DNA of 64,000 nucleotides from a bacterium (lineage in GTDB: Bacteria; CLD3; SB21), in the NCBI GenBank assembly GCA_013360215.1, contig JABWCP010000007.1, forward strand, positions 1 to 64,000. The letters are read 5' to 3'. The notes under the pieces are model-generated. The model saw only the letters and a program-made list of their open reading frames with translations, searched no databases and was not told the DNA's origin. Shown in pieces: positions 45,655 to 52,790 of this stretch (its first letter is position 1; every line of letters begins with the position of its first letter). Position numbers and translations under genes: made by a program.

Positions 45655-46743
45655 TTAACTAAAGTCGGGTATAAGTATCGGCCGCCTGTCAATCTGACGA
45701 TGATGTAAGCGATCAAATACAGAATTGATTTCACTCATTGGAAATTTTTGCACGAAGGGTGCGATCTGAATGCGTCCCTCTTTGACCCATTGCAGTACTT
45801 CGGGATACAGACCCGGTTCGCAGCCCCAGTTACCGATAGCTTTGGCATCAAACGCCATCAGATTGCTGAGTCGGAGTTGGACCGCATCCAGCGTAAATCC
45901 GATTACCCCCATCACGGAGCCGAAGGTGAGTAGTCCGAACGCAAGTTCCTGACCTTTGGCTGTACCTGACGTTTCGTAGATTTTCCATCCGTAGGAGCGG
46001 TATTTTTTTTGTTGAATCCACGCCTGAATACTTTTGCGCATTTCTTTAGGTTCGACGGTTTTTGGATTAAATGTCAGTTCCGCGCCGAAATTTTTATAAG
46101 TTTCTAATTTTTTGTCGTCCACGTCGATGACGACGACATGCGCACCTATAGATTGGGCGATCTGAATACCAAATCCACCCACGCCGCCCGCACCCACAAA
46201 AATAGCCACATCATCTTTGATCAAACCCGTTTGTTTGATGGATTGAAAAGGTGTCGTGATCGCATCTGCGATGGCGCACAATTCACGCAAGGTGACTCCG
46301 GATTTCCCAAAGAGTTCATCCGCTCCGCCGACTTCGATCGGACATAAAAATTGCGCCGGTACGACGATGTGTGAAGCAAAACCGCCGTGGATGTGGTTGC
46401 CCGGCATTTTTTGATGACGGCAGATGCGTGTTTGACCGGCTTGGCACATTTCGCAAGTTCCGCACGGAAGTACGGCCGGAATAAGAACGAATTTGTTTTT
46501 CCATACTGTCGCTGATAAACCGGTATCCACGACCTGCCCGCTGATTTCATGGCCGAGCGTCAAAGGCAAGGGACTGACTGTGCGGACGCCGTCGTAATAA
46601 AAGCCCAAGTCCGTATGACATACGCCGCATGCGGCGACCCGAATCAGGGCCTCGTCCGAACCTAAAGAAGGTATGGCCGATGCGACGCGGTTCATCGGTT
46701 GCCCCGAAGTCGTCATTTGCCATGCGTCTATTTGTGTTGACAT
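45655..46743 (-). CDS. had: 6-hydroxycyclohex-1-ene-1-carbonyl-CoA dehydrogenase
   Basis: 362 residues, zinc-dependent medium-chain dehydrogenase. It oxidises the hydroxy-ester from Dch with NAD+. The catalytic zinc site is ACGVCHTD with LGHE; structural zinc cysteines are CGTCEMCQAGQTRIC. The nucleotide fold is FVGAGGVGGFGIQIAQ. Operon context and the MPGNHIHGGFASH block separate it from generic alcohol dehydrogenases. It is the first gene of the operon, with the inverted repeat at 46770-46787 immediately upstream. Confidence 0.93.
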   Translation of the reverse strand: MSTQIDAWQMTTSGQPMNRVASAIPSLGSDEALIRVAACGVCHTDLGFYYDGVRTVSPLPLTLGHEISGQVVDTGLSATVWKNKFVLIPAVLPCGTCEMCQAGQTRICRHQKMPGNHIHGGFASHIVVPAQFLCPIEVGGADELFGKSGVTLRELCAIADAITTPFQSIKQTGLIKDDVAIFVGAGGVGGFGIQIAQSIGAHVVVIDVDDKKLETYKNFGAELTFNPKTVEPKEMRKSIQAWIQQKKYRSYGWKIYETSGTAKGQELAFGLLTFGSVMGVIGFTLDAVQLRLSNLMAFDAKAIGNWGCEPGLYPEVLQWVKEGRIQIAPFVQKFPMSEINSVFDRLHHRQIDRRPILIPDFS

Positions 46744-46769
46744 AGTCCAATGCCTCTCGTAAGAGATTT

Positions 46770-46787
46770 TTCGAACGTTCGTTCGAA
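46770..46787. promoter_or_regulatory. TetR-like inverted repeat upstream of had
   Basis: TTCGAAC-N4-GTTCGAA forms a perfect 7-4-7 inverted repeat starting 27 bases upstream of the first operon codon. The size and base pattern resemble TetR-family operators. No regulator gene is adjacent, so the protein that binds it is unknown. Confidence 0.5.
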
Positions 46788-47078
46788 TACCGGTGTAAAA
46801 AAATAAGCCGAATCGGCTGTTCAGAAATGAAAAAGAAAACAGAACAAATGTTAAGATAAACGTAGCGGCTGGAAAGATAGGGGAGGTATGGTTATCTCAA
46901 AATGACTGTAGTCAATGGATTGATGTTATGCCATACAGGATGTTGCTATGCATACGGTGACTTTCATGTTTCAAAAAAGCATTCAAATCTCATAAATGTA
47001 AATAGATAACAAACCTCAAGTTTTATCTAAAACATGAGTAAGGTCATATTAATGTCGGTTATTTATTTTCGGATTAAC

Positions 47079-47110
47079 AAAAAAAAGAACAGTTTTTTTG
47101 AACTGCTCTT
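47079..47110 (-). terminator. Intrinsic terminator of the MBL-rhodanese operon
   Basis: A 10-bp stem (47085-47094 with 47101-47110, one G-U pair on the minus strand) and 6-base loop are followed by a run of T on the minus strand, 50 bases after the last gene. Confidence 0.8.
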
Positions 47111-47159
47111 TAAAAAAGAAAATGTATTTTAAATTTTTACTTTTGACGGTCGAGTCAAA

Positions 47160-47357
47160 TTAGGATTTTTCGGGTAGAGTACGTAGGGTGTCGGCGATCG
47201 TATAACCGATCAAAGCGCCAATCAAAAGATTGACCCACAAGCTGGATTGCAGCGGGCACGCACCGGAAAGACAACCGACGTATTTCCAATAAAAGAATCC
47301 CGCGATAATTCCTGCCAACGGCCCGATCCAAAAACGATGTTTTTTTATATATTCCAT
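47160..47357 (-). CDS. DUF6132-like small membrane protein
   Basis: 65 residues with two membrane helices (WIGPLAGIIAGFFYWKYV and LWVNLLIGALIGYTIADTL). Between them lies GCLSGACPLQSS, the paired-cysteine loop typical of DUF6132 proteins and of related small membrane proteins in sulfur operons. The start at 47357 is chosen; a longer frame runs into the rhodanese gene. As the last gene of the MBL-rhodanese operon it may help move or bind sulfane sulfur, which is speculative. Confidence 0.8.
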   Translation of the reverse strand: MEYIKKHRFWIGPLAGIIAGFFYWKYVGCLSGACPLQSSLWVNLLIGALIGYTIADTLRTLPEKS

Positions 47358-47358
47358 A

Positions 47359-47745
47359 TTAACGCTCGACCGGCCCGTTCCAACCCATGATGCCATTGTC
47401 TAAATTGAAAACCTGAAACCCGCGGCTGGCCATGATTTCGCAAGCGCCGCGTGAACGACTGCCGCTACGGCAATATACGAGGTATGTTTTAGATTTATCC
47501 AAAGCATCCACTTTGCCGCTGAAACTTGCATCCATTACGTTGATAAGTTTGGCTTTGGGCAGGTGACCCGAGGCGTATTCGGCATCGGTGCGTACATCCA
47601 AGACCACATGATCAGCATTTTTCATTTTTTCACTAAATGCGTCATTACCTAGATTTTGAAACATAGCATTTTTTCCTGATTTAAATTTTTTATATAAAAA
47701 CCATAAAATGGCGCCAGTAAGTAACCAAAGCATCCACGTCGGCAT
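47359..47745 (-). CDS. Membrane-anchored rhodanese
   Basis: 128 residues. An N-terminal helix (WMLWLLTGAILWFLYKKF) anchors a single rhodanese domain with active-site cysteine in LVYCRSGSRSRGACEIM and the usual VVLDVRTDAEYASGHLPKA entry. Rhodaneses carry sulfur as a cysteine persulfide. AGGAG selects the start at 47745. It follows the MBL-rhodanese fusion by 11 bases and precedes DUF6132 by one, so all three are one operon. Confidence 0.93.
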   Translation of the reverse strand: MPTWMLWLLTGAILWFLYKKFKSGKNAMFQNLGNDAFSEKMKNADHVVLDVRTDAEYASGHLPKAKLINVMDASFSGKVDALDKSKTYLVYCRSGSRSRGACEIMASRGFQVFNLDNGIMGWNGPVER

Positions 47746-47756
47746 TTTCTGCTCCT

Positions 47757-49160
47757 TTATTTTTCTTTGACAACCGGCAAACCGGCTTTTTGCCATGCGG
47801 CTATTCCGCCGATCAGGTTATAAATATTACTAAATCCATTTTTGAGCAAAAGGCTGGTAGCGGTACTGGAGCGGTCCCCGCCCTGGCATTGGATAATTAG
47901 CGTTTTGTTTTTTGGAAGATCGGCAAGCCGTCGCGACAAATGACCGCCATGGATATGTACGGCTCCTGCGATATGACCGGTCTCGTATTCCGATACGCCA
48001 CGAACATCAATGACGGCAACATTCGGGTCCGATAATTTCGCAGATAAATCCGTAGCAGAAATTTGCCGGAGACTGTGGAGCGTGCCGCCGCGTTCTTCCC
48101 AGAAACGATTTTCGGTGATATAGCCGGTGCAGTGATCAAGGCCAATGCGAATTAATTTATGGTATACATCCTGCGCATCATTTTCCGACACAAGAATCAG
48201 AAACGGTTTATCGTAAGACAATATCCATCCGGCCCATGTTGAAAAGGAATTGTTGTTTTGAATGTTGATAGCGCCGGATATATGTTTTTCAGCAAACGCG
48301 GTTTTGGGGCGCGTGTCGATCAGAGTTTGACCGTTGCGTATAGCCTGCGTTGCGTCGTCAGTTGTCAGGTGTTTTAACCCGGAGGAAGTGCCTAAAATCG
48401 GAGGGCCTTCCTTATTCAGTTTTTTCATCATCGCAAAATAATACGGCGGTTCCGGTTGTCCGCTAAGGAGTTCTTTGACAAATTCATTTTCGTCGGTATA
48501 ACGCAACGCCCAATTGACCAGTTTTTCGTAACCGACCGTAGTACCCGGAACTGCGCCCAGTGCTTTACCACAGGCCGAACCGGCGCCGTGACCGGGCCAC
48601 ACCTGAACGTGGTCGGGAAGGGATTTGAATTTTTTTAACGAATGAAACATTTGTTGCGCACCGCGTTCCATCGTACCCGTAACACCCGCGGCTTTTTCTA
48701 GTAAGTCCGGACGACCGATGTCGCCTACAAAAACAAAATCGCCTGAAAAAAACATAATCGGGTAGTCGCCGGCCGGCACGTCCGTGAGTACGAAGGCGAT
48801 ATGCTCCGGCGTATGTCCCGGCGTATGCATGACTTCAAATTTCAGATTGCCAACTTTAAAAACCGAACCGTCGCGAAGACCAGTATGCGGAAAAGCATAT
48901 TGCCAATCTGCACCGCCTTCGTCCGACAATAACAGCTCAGCGCCTGTCGCAGCCGCCAATTCGCGCGCGCCGCTCAGAAAGTCAGCATGGATGTGTGTTT
49001 CGGTGACGTGCGTGATTGTAAATTTTTCACGCGCAGCAGCTTCCAGATAAACATGGATATCCCGGCGCGGATCAATGACGATCGCTGTTCCCGTTGCCTG
49101 ACAGCCGATGAGATAACTGGCCTGTGCGAGCCCTTTTTCATAAATATTCTGGAAGTACAT
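47757..49160 (-). CDS. MBL-fold hydrolase fused to two rhodanese domains (persulfide dioxygenase-like)
   Basis: 467 residues. The metallo-beta-lactamase domain (about 1-245) has ETHIHADFLSGA, HTPGHTPEH and GDFVFVGDIGRPDL, the ETHE1-like pattern; the last position of HxHxDH is Phe here. Two rhodanese domains follow. The first (about 265-355) lacks the catalytic cysteine; the second has it in LIIQCQGGDRSS. Relatives oxidise glutathione persulfide or process sulfane sulfur. A strong promoter lies upstream and a divergent ArsR gene probably regulates it. Confidence 0.92.
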   Translation of the reverse strand: MYFQNIYEKGLAQASYLIGCQATGTAIVIDPRRDIHVYLEAAAREKFTITHVTETHIHADFLSGARELAAATGAELLLSDEGGADWQYAFPHTGLRDGSVFKVGNLKFEVMHTPGHTPEHIAFVLTDVPAGDYPIMFFSGDFVFVGDIGRPDLLEKAAGVTGTMERGAQQMFHSLKKFKSLPDHVQVWPGHGAGSACGKALGAVPGTTVGYEKLVNWALRYTDENEFVKELLSGQPEPPYYFAMMKKLNKEGPPILGTSSGLKHLTTDDATQAIRNGQTLIDTRPKTAFAEKHISGAINIQNNNSFSTWAGWILSYDKPFLILVSENDAQDVYHKLIRIGLDHCTGYITENRFWEERGGTLHSLRQISATDLSAKLSDPNVAVIDVRGVSEYETGHIAGAVHIHGGHLSRRLADLPKNKTLIIQCQGGDRSSTATSLLLKNGFSNIYNLIGGIAAWQKAGLPVVKEK

Positions 49161-49177
49161 GCTTCACTCCAAACCGA

Positions 49178-49206
49178 TTGACTTTTAGTTGGAATATCAT
49201 TATATA
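49178..49206 (+). promoter_or_regulatory. Promoter of the ArsR-rhodanese genes
   Basis: TTGACT (49178-49183) and TATATA (49201-49206) are 17 bases apart. The dyad at 49207-49219 begins immediately after the -10. Confidence 0.65.
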
Positions 49207-49219
49207 ACTACATAGTAGT
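49207..49219. promoter_or_regulatory. Candidate ArsR operator between two promoters
   Basis: ACTAC-ATA-GTAGT is a perfect 5-3-5 inverted repeat. It touches the -10 of the plus-strand promoter and overlaps the -10 of the minus-strand promoter, so one bound dimer could block both. Confidence 0.5.
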
Positions 49220-49245
49220 ATAGAGATATTTTAATAGGAAGTCAA
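49217..49245 (-). promoter_or_regulatory. Promoter of the MBL-rhodanese operon
   Basis: On the minus strand TTGACT (49240-49245) and TATACT (49217-49222) are 17 bases apart. Its start site would fall near 49210, inside the dyad. Confidence 0.65.
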
Positions 49246-49301
49246 GTATTTTGGCATTTTGACTTTATTTTGAGTAACCATTTTACGAAGTTAACCAACC
49301 T

Positions 49302-49643
49302 ATGGCAAAAAAATTATTTGATAAAGAAAAAATGAGCGAAGAATCGCTGGCTTTGATAGCCAAGCGTTTCAAAGCGCTATCAGAGCCCATGCGGCTTAAA
49401 ATCATACAAACGATTTGGCACAGCGAAATGAGCGTTCAAGATATTGTGGCAAAAGTGCAGACCAGCCAAGTCAATGTTTCCAAACATCTCGCCGTTTTGC
49501 ATGAATGCGGCTTTCTCAAACGCCGGAAAGAAGGATTGTTCACATTTTACAGTGTGGCCGATACGTCCGTATTTACGTTGTGTGACATGATGTGTTCCGT
49601 CGTCAAAGACAAACTCAACGATCAAATCAGGAGTTTTTCATAA
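49302..49643 (+). CDS. ArsR-family transcriptional regulator
   Basis: 113 residues, winged helix-turn-helix. The recognition region is QVNVSKHLAVLHECGFLKRRKEG, with the FKALSEPMRLKIIQTI entry helix. Cysteines in LHECGF and TLCDMMC could sense persulfide, as in BigR/SqrR-type ArsR repressors, though their spacing differs. It is divergent to the MBL-rhodanese operon and directly upstream of a rhodanese lipoprotein, strongly suggesting it controls both. Confidence 0.92.
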   Translation: MAKKLFDKEKMSEESLALIAKRFKALSEPMRLKIIQTIWHSEMSVQDIVAKVQTSQVNVSKHLAVLHECGFLKRRKEGLFTFYSVADTSVFTLCDMMCSVVKDKLNDQIRSFS

Positions 49644-50023
49644 TGATGTATCGCGTCGGTATTATCATTTTCATGCTAGCAACGGCGTGCGGAGCGCAGG
49701 ATAGTTTTCGTTCTGTCAATTCGGATACGCTCAACCAATTGCTAAAAGACAAACCGGGCGTTTTGCTGGATGTGCGCACAGCCGGTGAATTCTCAGCCGG
49801 CCATTTGAAGGAGGCTGTGTTATTGGACTTTATGAAGCCGGAATTTGAATCCGAATTGGAAAAATTGGATAAATCCGCGACGTATTATGTGTATTGCCGG
49901 AGCGGAAACCGCAGCGCTAAAGCGGCTTTGCTTATGAATCAAAAAGGATTTCAATCGGTATATAATGTCGCTGACGGAATGATCGGTATTGTGAAAACGA
50001 TGCCGGATCAGGTTGTTCGTTGA
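49643..50023 (+). CDS. Rhodanese-domain lipoprotein
   Basis: 126 residues. The lipobox LATAC at about residues 13-17 predicts a lipoprotein exposed in the periplasm. The rhodanese domain has LLDVRTAGEFSAGHLKEA and active-site cysteine in YVYCRSGNRSAKAA. The ATG overlaps the ArsR stop by one base, with AGGAG at 49629-49633, so the two are coupled. Confidence 0.9.
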   Translation: MMYRVGIIIFMLATACGAQDSFRSVNSDTLNQLLKDKPGVLLDVRTAGEFSAGHLKEAVLLDFMKPEFESELEKLDKSATYYVYCRSGNRSAKAALLMNQKGFQSVYNVADGMIGIVKTMPDQVVR

Positions 50024-50168
50024 ATCCGGGTATAAAAATTTAGACTGCACAGTTCTCAAAAAAGATAGTTTTGATATTTTCTTTCGATTTAATTTTGGCT
50101 TCGTGTAACACGTCAGACAAGTCCGTTTTTTATTTTAAACATTATCTCTTAACACGGAGAAGTTTTCT

Positions 50169-50609
50169 TTGGCCGGATATTCAGGTACGCCTTTAGTAAA
50201 AAAAATAGGTATCAAAGAAGGCTATTCAGTTGCCTGGGTTGATGCGCCTGCGACATTGAAGACGTTAATTGAACCGCTTCCGGAAAAAGTTCGCCTGACA
50301 CGTAAAGTCGTAGCGGACCATGATTGCGTCCATTGGTTTACCAAGTCGGCCGATAGTTTGGAGATTGAACTTCCAAAGCTTAAGAAAAAAATCAAAGATT
50401 CGGGGATGATATGGGTTTCTTGGCCTAAAAAATCATCCGGTGTTCGTACCGATATTACGGAGGATATGATTCGTGAATGTGCACGCCGCAACGGATTGGT
50501 CGATGTCAAAGTGTGCGCGGTGGACGATGTGTGGTCCGGTCTGAAATTGGTCATTCCGGTGAAAGACAGAACGTCGCTGACGAAAAAAAACAAATCACCT
50601 AAATTGTAA
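50169..50609 (+). CDS. DUF3052-family protein
   Basis: 146 residues. The DUF3052 pattern is clear: GYSGTPLVKKIGIKEG at the start, HWFTKSADSLEIELPKLKK, MIWVSWPKKSSGVRTDITED and NGLVDVKVCAVDDVWSGLK. The family is of unknown function. The start is TTG after ACGGAG. A 145-base gap separates it from the rhodanese gene, so it probably begins its own transcript with the cytochrome gene 20 bases downstream. Confidence 0.85.
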   Translation: MAGYSGTPLVKKIGIKEGYSVAWVDAPATLKTLIEPLPEKVRLTRKVVADHDCVHWFTKSADSLEIELPKLKKKIKDSGMIWVSWPKKSSGVRTDITEDMIRECARRNGLVDVKVCAVDDVWSGLKLVIPVKDRTSLTKKNKSPKL

Positions 50610-50629
50610 ACCCATTTTCGGAGAAAGCC

Positions 50630-51616
50630 ATGAAACTTGTATTGCGTATTGTCGCCGGTTTGTTTGGGCTATTTATTTTGGCAATCATTGGCGGATATGT
50701 ATATCTCAAAACTGCGCTGCCGAATGCGGGTCCCGTGCCGCAGATCACGATCGCATCGTCATCGGAGCAAATTGAACGCGGAAAATATTTAGCCAATCAC
50801 GTAGCGGTATGTACGGATTGCCATTCGCAACGCGACTATTCATTTTTCGCAGGGCCGCTCAAACCGGAAACATTTGGCGCCGGCGGCGAAGAATTTCCCG
50901 AATCTATGGGTTTTCCCGGTACATTATACGCGCACAATATTACGCCGGCCGGTTTAAAAAGTTGGACGGACGGAGAAATCTTTCATGCGCTCACGACAGG
51001 TATTCGGAAAAACGGAGAACCGATTTTTCCGCTAATGCCGTGGCATCGTTATGCGACGAGCGATAAAGAAGATATTCTTTCGATCATTGCGTACATCAAA
51101 ACATTGAAGCCGATCGAAAATCAAGTGCCGGAAACGCGGCTCAACTTCCCTCTCAACCTGATCGTTCGCACCATGCCCAAAGCACCTGCATTCGTGACGC
51201 GTCCGGACACGACAGATGAAGTCGCATACGGTAAGTATTTGGCCAATATGGCAGCCTGCGCGGATTGTCATACGATGACCAAAAAAGGTGAACCGTTGCC
51301 CGGAATGGATTTCGCGGGCGGATTTCAATTTAAAATGCCGCAAGGAGTTTTGCGTTCTGCCAATATCACGCCCGACGAAAAAACAGGCATAGGTTCATGG
51401 ACGCGGGAACAATTCATTAATCGTTTTAAAACGTATACTCAGGAATCAGCCCAACGTATTCCGGTACCTGAGCCTTATACGGAAACCCAGTTTCAAACGA
51501 TCATGCCGTGGATCATGTATGCCGGGATGACGGAAAAAGATTTGGGTGCAATTTATGCATATCTTCGCTCGGTCAAAGCGGTTGATCATCCCGTGAAGAA
51601 ATTTACGGTGAACTAA
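50630..51616 (+). CDS. Membrane-anchored diheme cytochrome c
   Basis: 328 residues. An N-terminal membrane helix (IVAGLFGLFILAIIGGYVYL) holds two c-type heme domains in the periplasm. Heme sites are C61-T-D-C64-H65 and C210-A-D-C213-H214; each is preceded by RGKYLAN or YGKYLAN. Possible axial methionines lie in FPLMPWHRY and IMPWIMYAGM. It resembles the cytochrome subunits of periplasmic alcohol, aldehyde or gluconate dehydrogenases, but no such enzyme is adjacent. GGAGA precedes the ATG. Confidence 0.9.
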   Translation: MKLVLRIVAGLFGLFILAIIGGYVYLKTALPNAGPVPQITIASSSEQIERGKYLANHVAVCTDCHSQRDYSFFAGPLKPETFGAGGEEFPESMGFPGTLYAHNITPAGLKSWTDGEIFHALTTGIRKNGEPIFPLMPWHRYATSDKEDILSIIAYIKTLKPIENQVPETRLNFPLNLIVRTMPKAPAFVTRPDTTDEVAYGKYLANMAACADCHTMTKKGEPLPGMDFAGGFQFKMPQGVLRSANITPDEKTGIGSWTREQFINRFKTYTQESAQRIPVPEPYTETQFQTIMPWIMYAGMTEKDLGAIYAYLRSVKAVDHPVKKFTVN

Positions 51617-51665
51617 CGAAGGGGCAATCGTTTCTAAAAATTGATTGATCGCTGAGACGACGAAA

Positions 51666-51711
51666 CAAAAAACCGGAAAAGATTTATTCTTTTCCGGTTT
51701 ATTTTTTTTAT
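51666..51711. terminator. Bidirectional intrinsic terminator
   Basis: A perfect 12-bp stem (51671-51682 with 51688-51699, AACCGGAAAAGA and its complement) has T runs on both strands. It separates the convergent cytochrome and isocitrate-dehydrogenase-like genes. Confidence 0.9.
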
Positions 51712-51742
51712 TTGAGATCAGTAAAGTATTAAAACATCGAAA

Positions 51743-52762
51743 CTACCCGCGCACGCGTCGCGCCACTTCTTTTCCAAATTCTTTTGTGCCGTATGTCGTA
51801 TCTTTGCGAATGTCCGGCGTGACGATTTTTCCTTCTTTGATCACGTTTTTGACGGCCGTTTCCACGCGGCGTGCGGCCTCAAATTCGCCCAGATATTCCA
51901 GCATCATCATACCGGCCATGATCACGGCCGTCGGATTGGCGATATTTTTTCCGGCGATGTCCGGAGCGCTACCGTGCACGGCTTCAAAGATGGCGGCGCT
52001 TTTTCCGATATTGGCACCGGGGGTCAGGCCCAGTCCGCCCACGAGACCTGCGGCGAGATCGGAGAGAATATCACCGAAAAGGTTAGTCGTCACGAACACA
52101 TCGAATTGCGTCGGATCCATCACCATTTTCATCGCGCATGCGTCAATAATCACATCATTAAATTCGACATCGGGATATTCTTTGGCGATTTCTTTTCCGA
52201 TTTCAAGAAATAAACCCGTCGTTGCTTTGAGGATGTTGGCTTTATGAACGAGCGTGACACGTTTGCGTTTGTTTTTTCGTGCGTATTCGAATGCATAACG
52301 AATACAACGCTCCGATTCGTGACGGGTAATAATAGCCGTACTTTCTGCGGCAATCACTTTGCCGTCCACCTTGATGGAGTGCTCGACACCGGCGTAGAGA
52401 CCTTCGGTGTTTTCACGCACCATGAGGATATTGACATTCTGATAGCGGGTTTCAATGCCTTCGAAAGATACTGCCGGGCGAACGTTGGCGTAGAGTTCAA
52501 ATTCCTGACGCATAGCCACATTGACGCTGCGATAACCGCCGCCGACGGGTGTGGTGAGCGGACCTTTGAAAGCAACGCGATTTTTGCGAATGGAATCCAG
52601 CGTTTCAAACGGAATGGGCGAATCAAATTTTTCTACGGCCGCCATGCCGGCAAGGCGCGTATCCCAATTAAATTTAACGCCCGTCGCTTCGACGACTTCA
52701 ACGGCGGCTTCCATGATCGACGGGCCGATGCCATCGCCCGGAATAAGTGTCACATGATACAT
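51743..52762 (-). CDS. Isocitrate/isopropylmalate dehydrogenase family, probably NAD-dependent isocitrate dehydrogenase
   Basis: 339 residues. Motifs: LIPGDGIGPSIMEAAVEV, GGGYRSVNVAMRQEFELYANVRP with substrate arginines, VRENTEGLYAGVEH, the metal aspartates in NLFGDILSDLAAGLVGGLGL, and HGSAPDIAGKNIANPTA. The length and the RENTEGxYAGxEH form fit the NAD-type IDH3-like enzymes better than LeuB, but homoisocitrate or tartrate activity is not excluded. AGGAGA precedes the ATG. It is the last gene of a four-gene minus-strand operon. Confidence 0.85.
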   Translation of the reverse strand: MYHVTLIPGDGIGPSIMEAAVEVVEATGVKFNWDTRLAGMAAVEKFDSPIPFETLDSIRKNRVAFKGPLTTPVGGGYRSVNVAMRQEFELYANVRPAVSFEGIETRYQNVNILMVRENTEGLYAGVEHSIKVDGKVIAAESTAIITRHESERCIRYAFEYARKNKRKRVTLVHKANILKATTGLFLEIGKEIAKEYPDVEFNDVIIDACAMKMVMDPTQFDVFVTTNLFGDILSDLAAGLVGGLGLTPGANIGKSAAIFEAVHGSAPDIAGKNIANPTAVIMAGMMMLEYLGEFEAARRVETAVKNVIKEGKIVTPDIRKDTTYGTKEFGKEVARRVRG

Positions 52763-52790
52763 TTATAATTCTCCTGATTTATGATAGGTT

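Larger units (their letters stand above)
46744..47159. other. 416-base intergenic region between the benzoyl-CoA and sulfur operons
   Basis: No credible gene is seen. It holds the inverted repeat at 46770-46787, a short AGCCG/CGGCT hairpin (46806-46818) with a T run on the minus strand, a 12-base palindrome TGACTGTAGTCA at 46903-46914, and the terminator of the sulfur operon at 47079-47110. It must contain the promoter of the benzoyl-CoA operon, but I could not pick out one well-spaced -35/-10 pair. Confidence 0.7.

Noticed and set aside
46806-46818. AGCCG/CGGCT hairpin with T run as terminator of the sulfur operon
   Set aside because: The stem is only five pairs and a much better terminator lies at 47079-47110.
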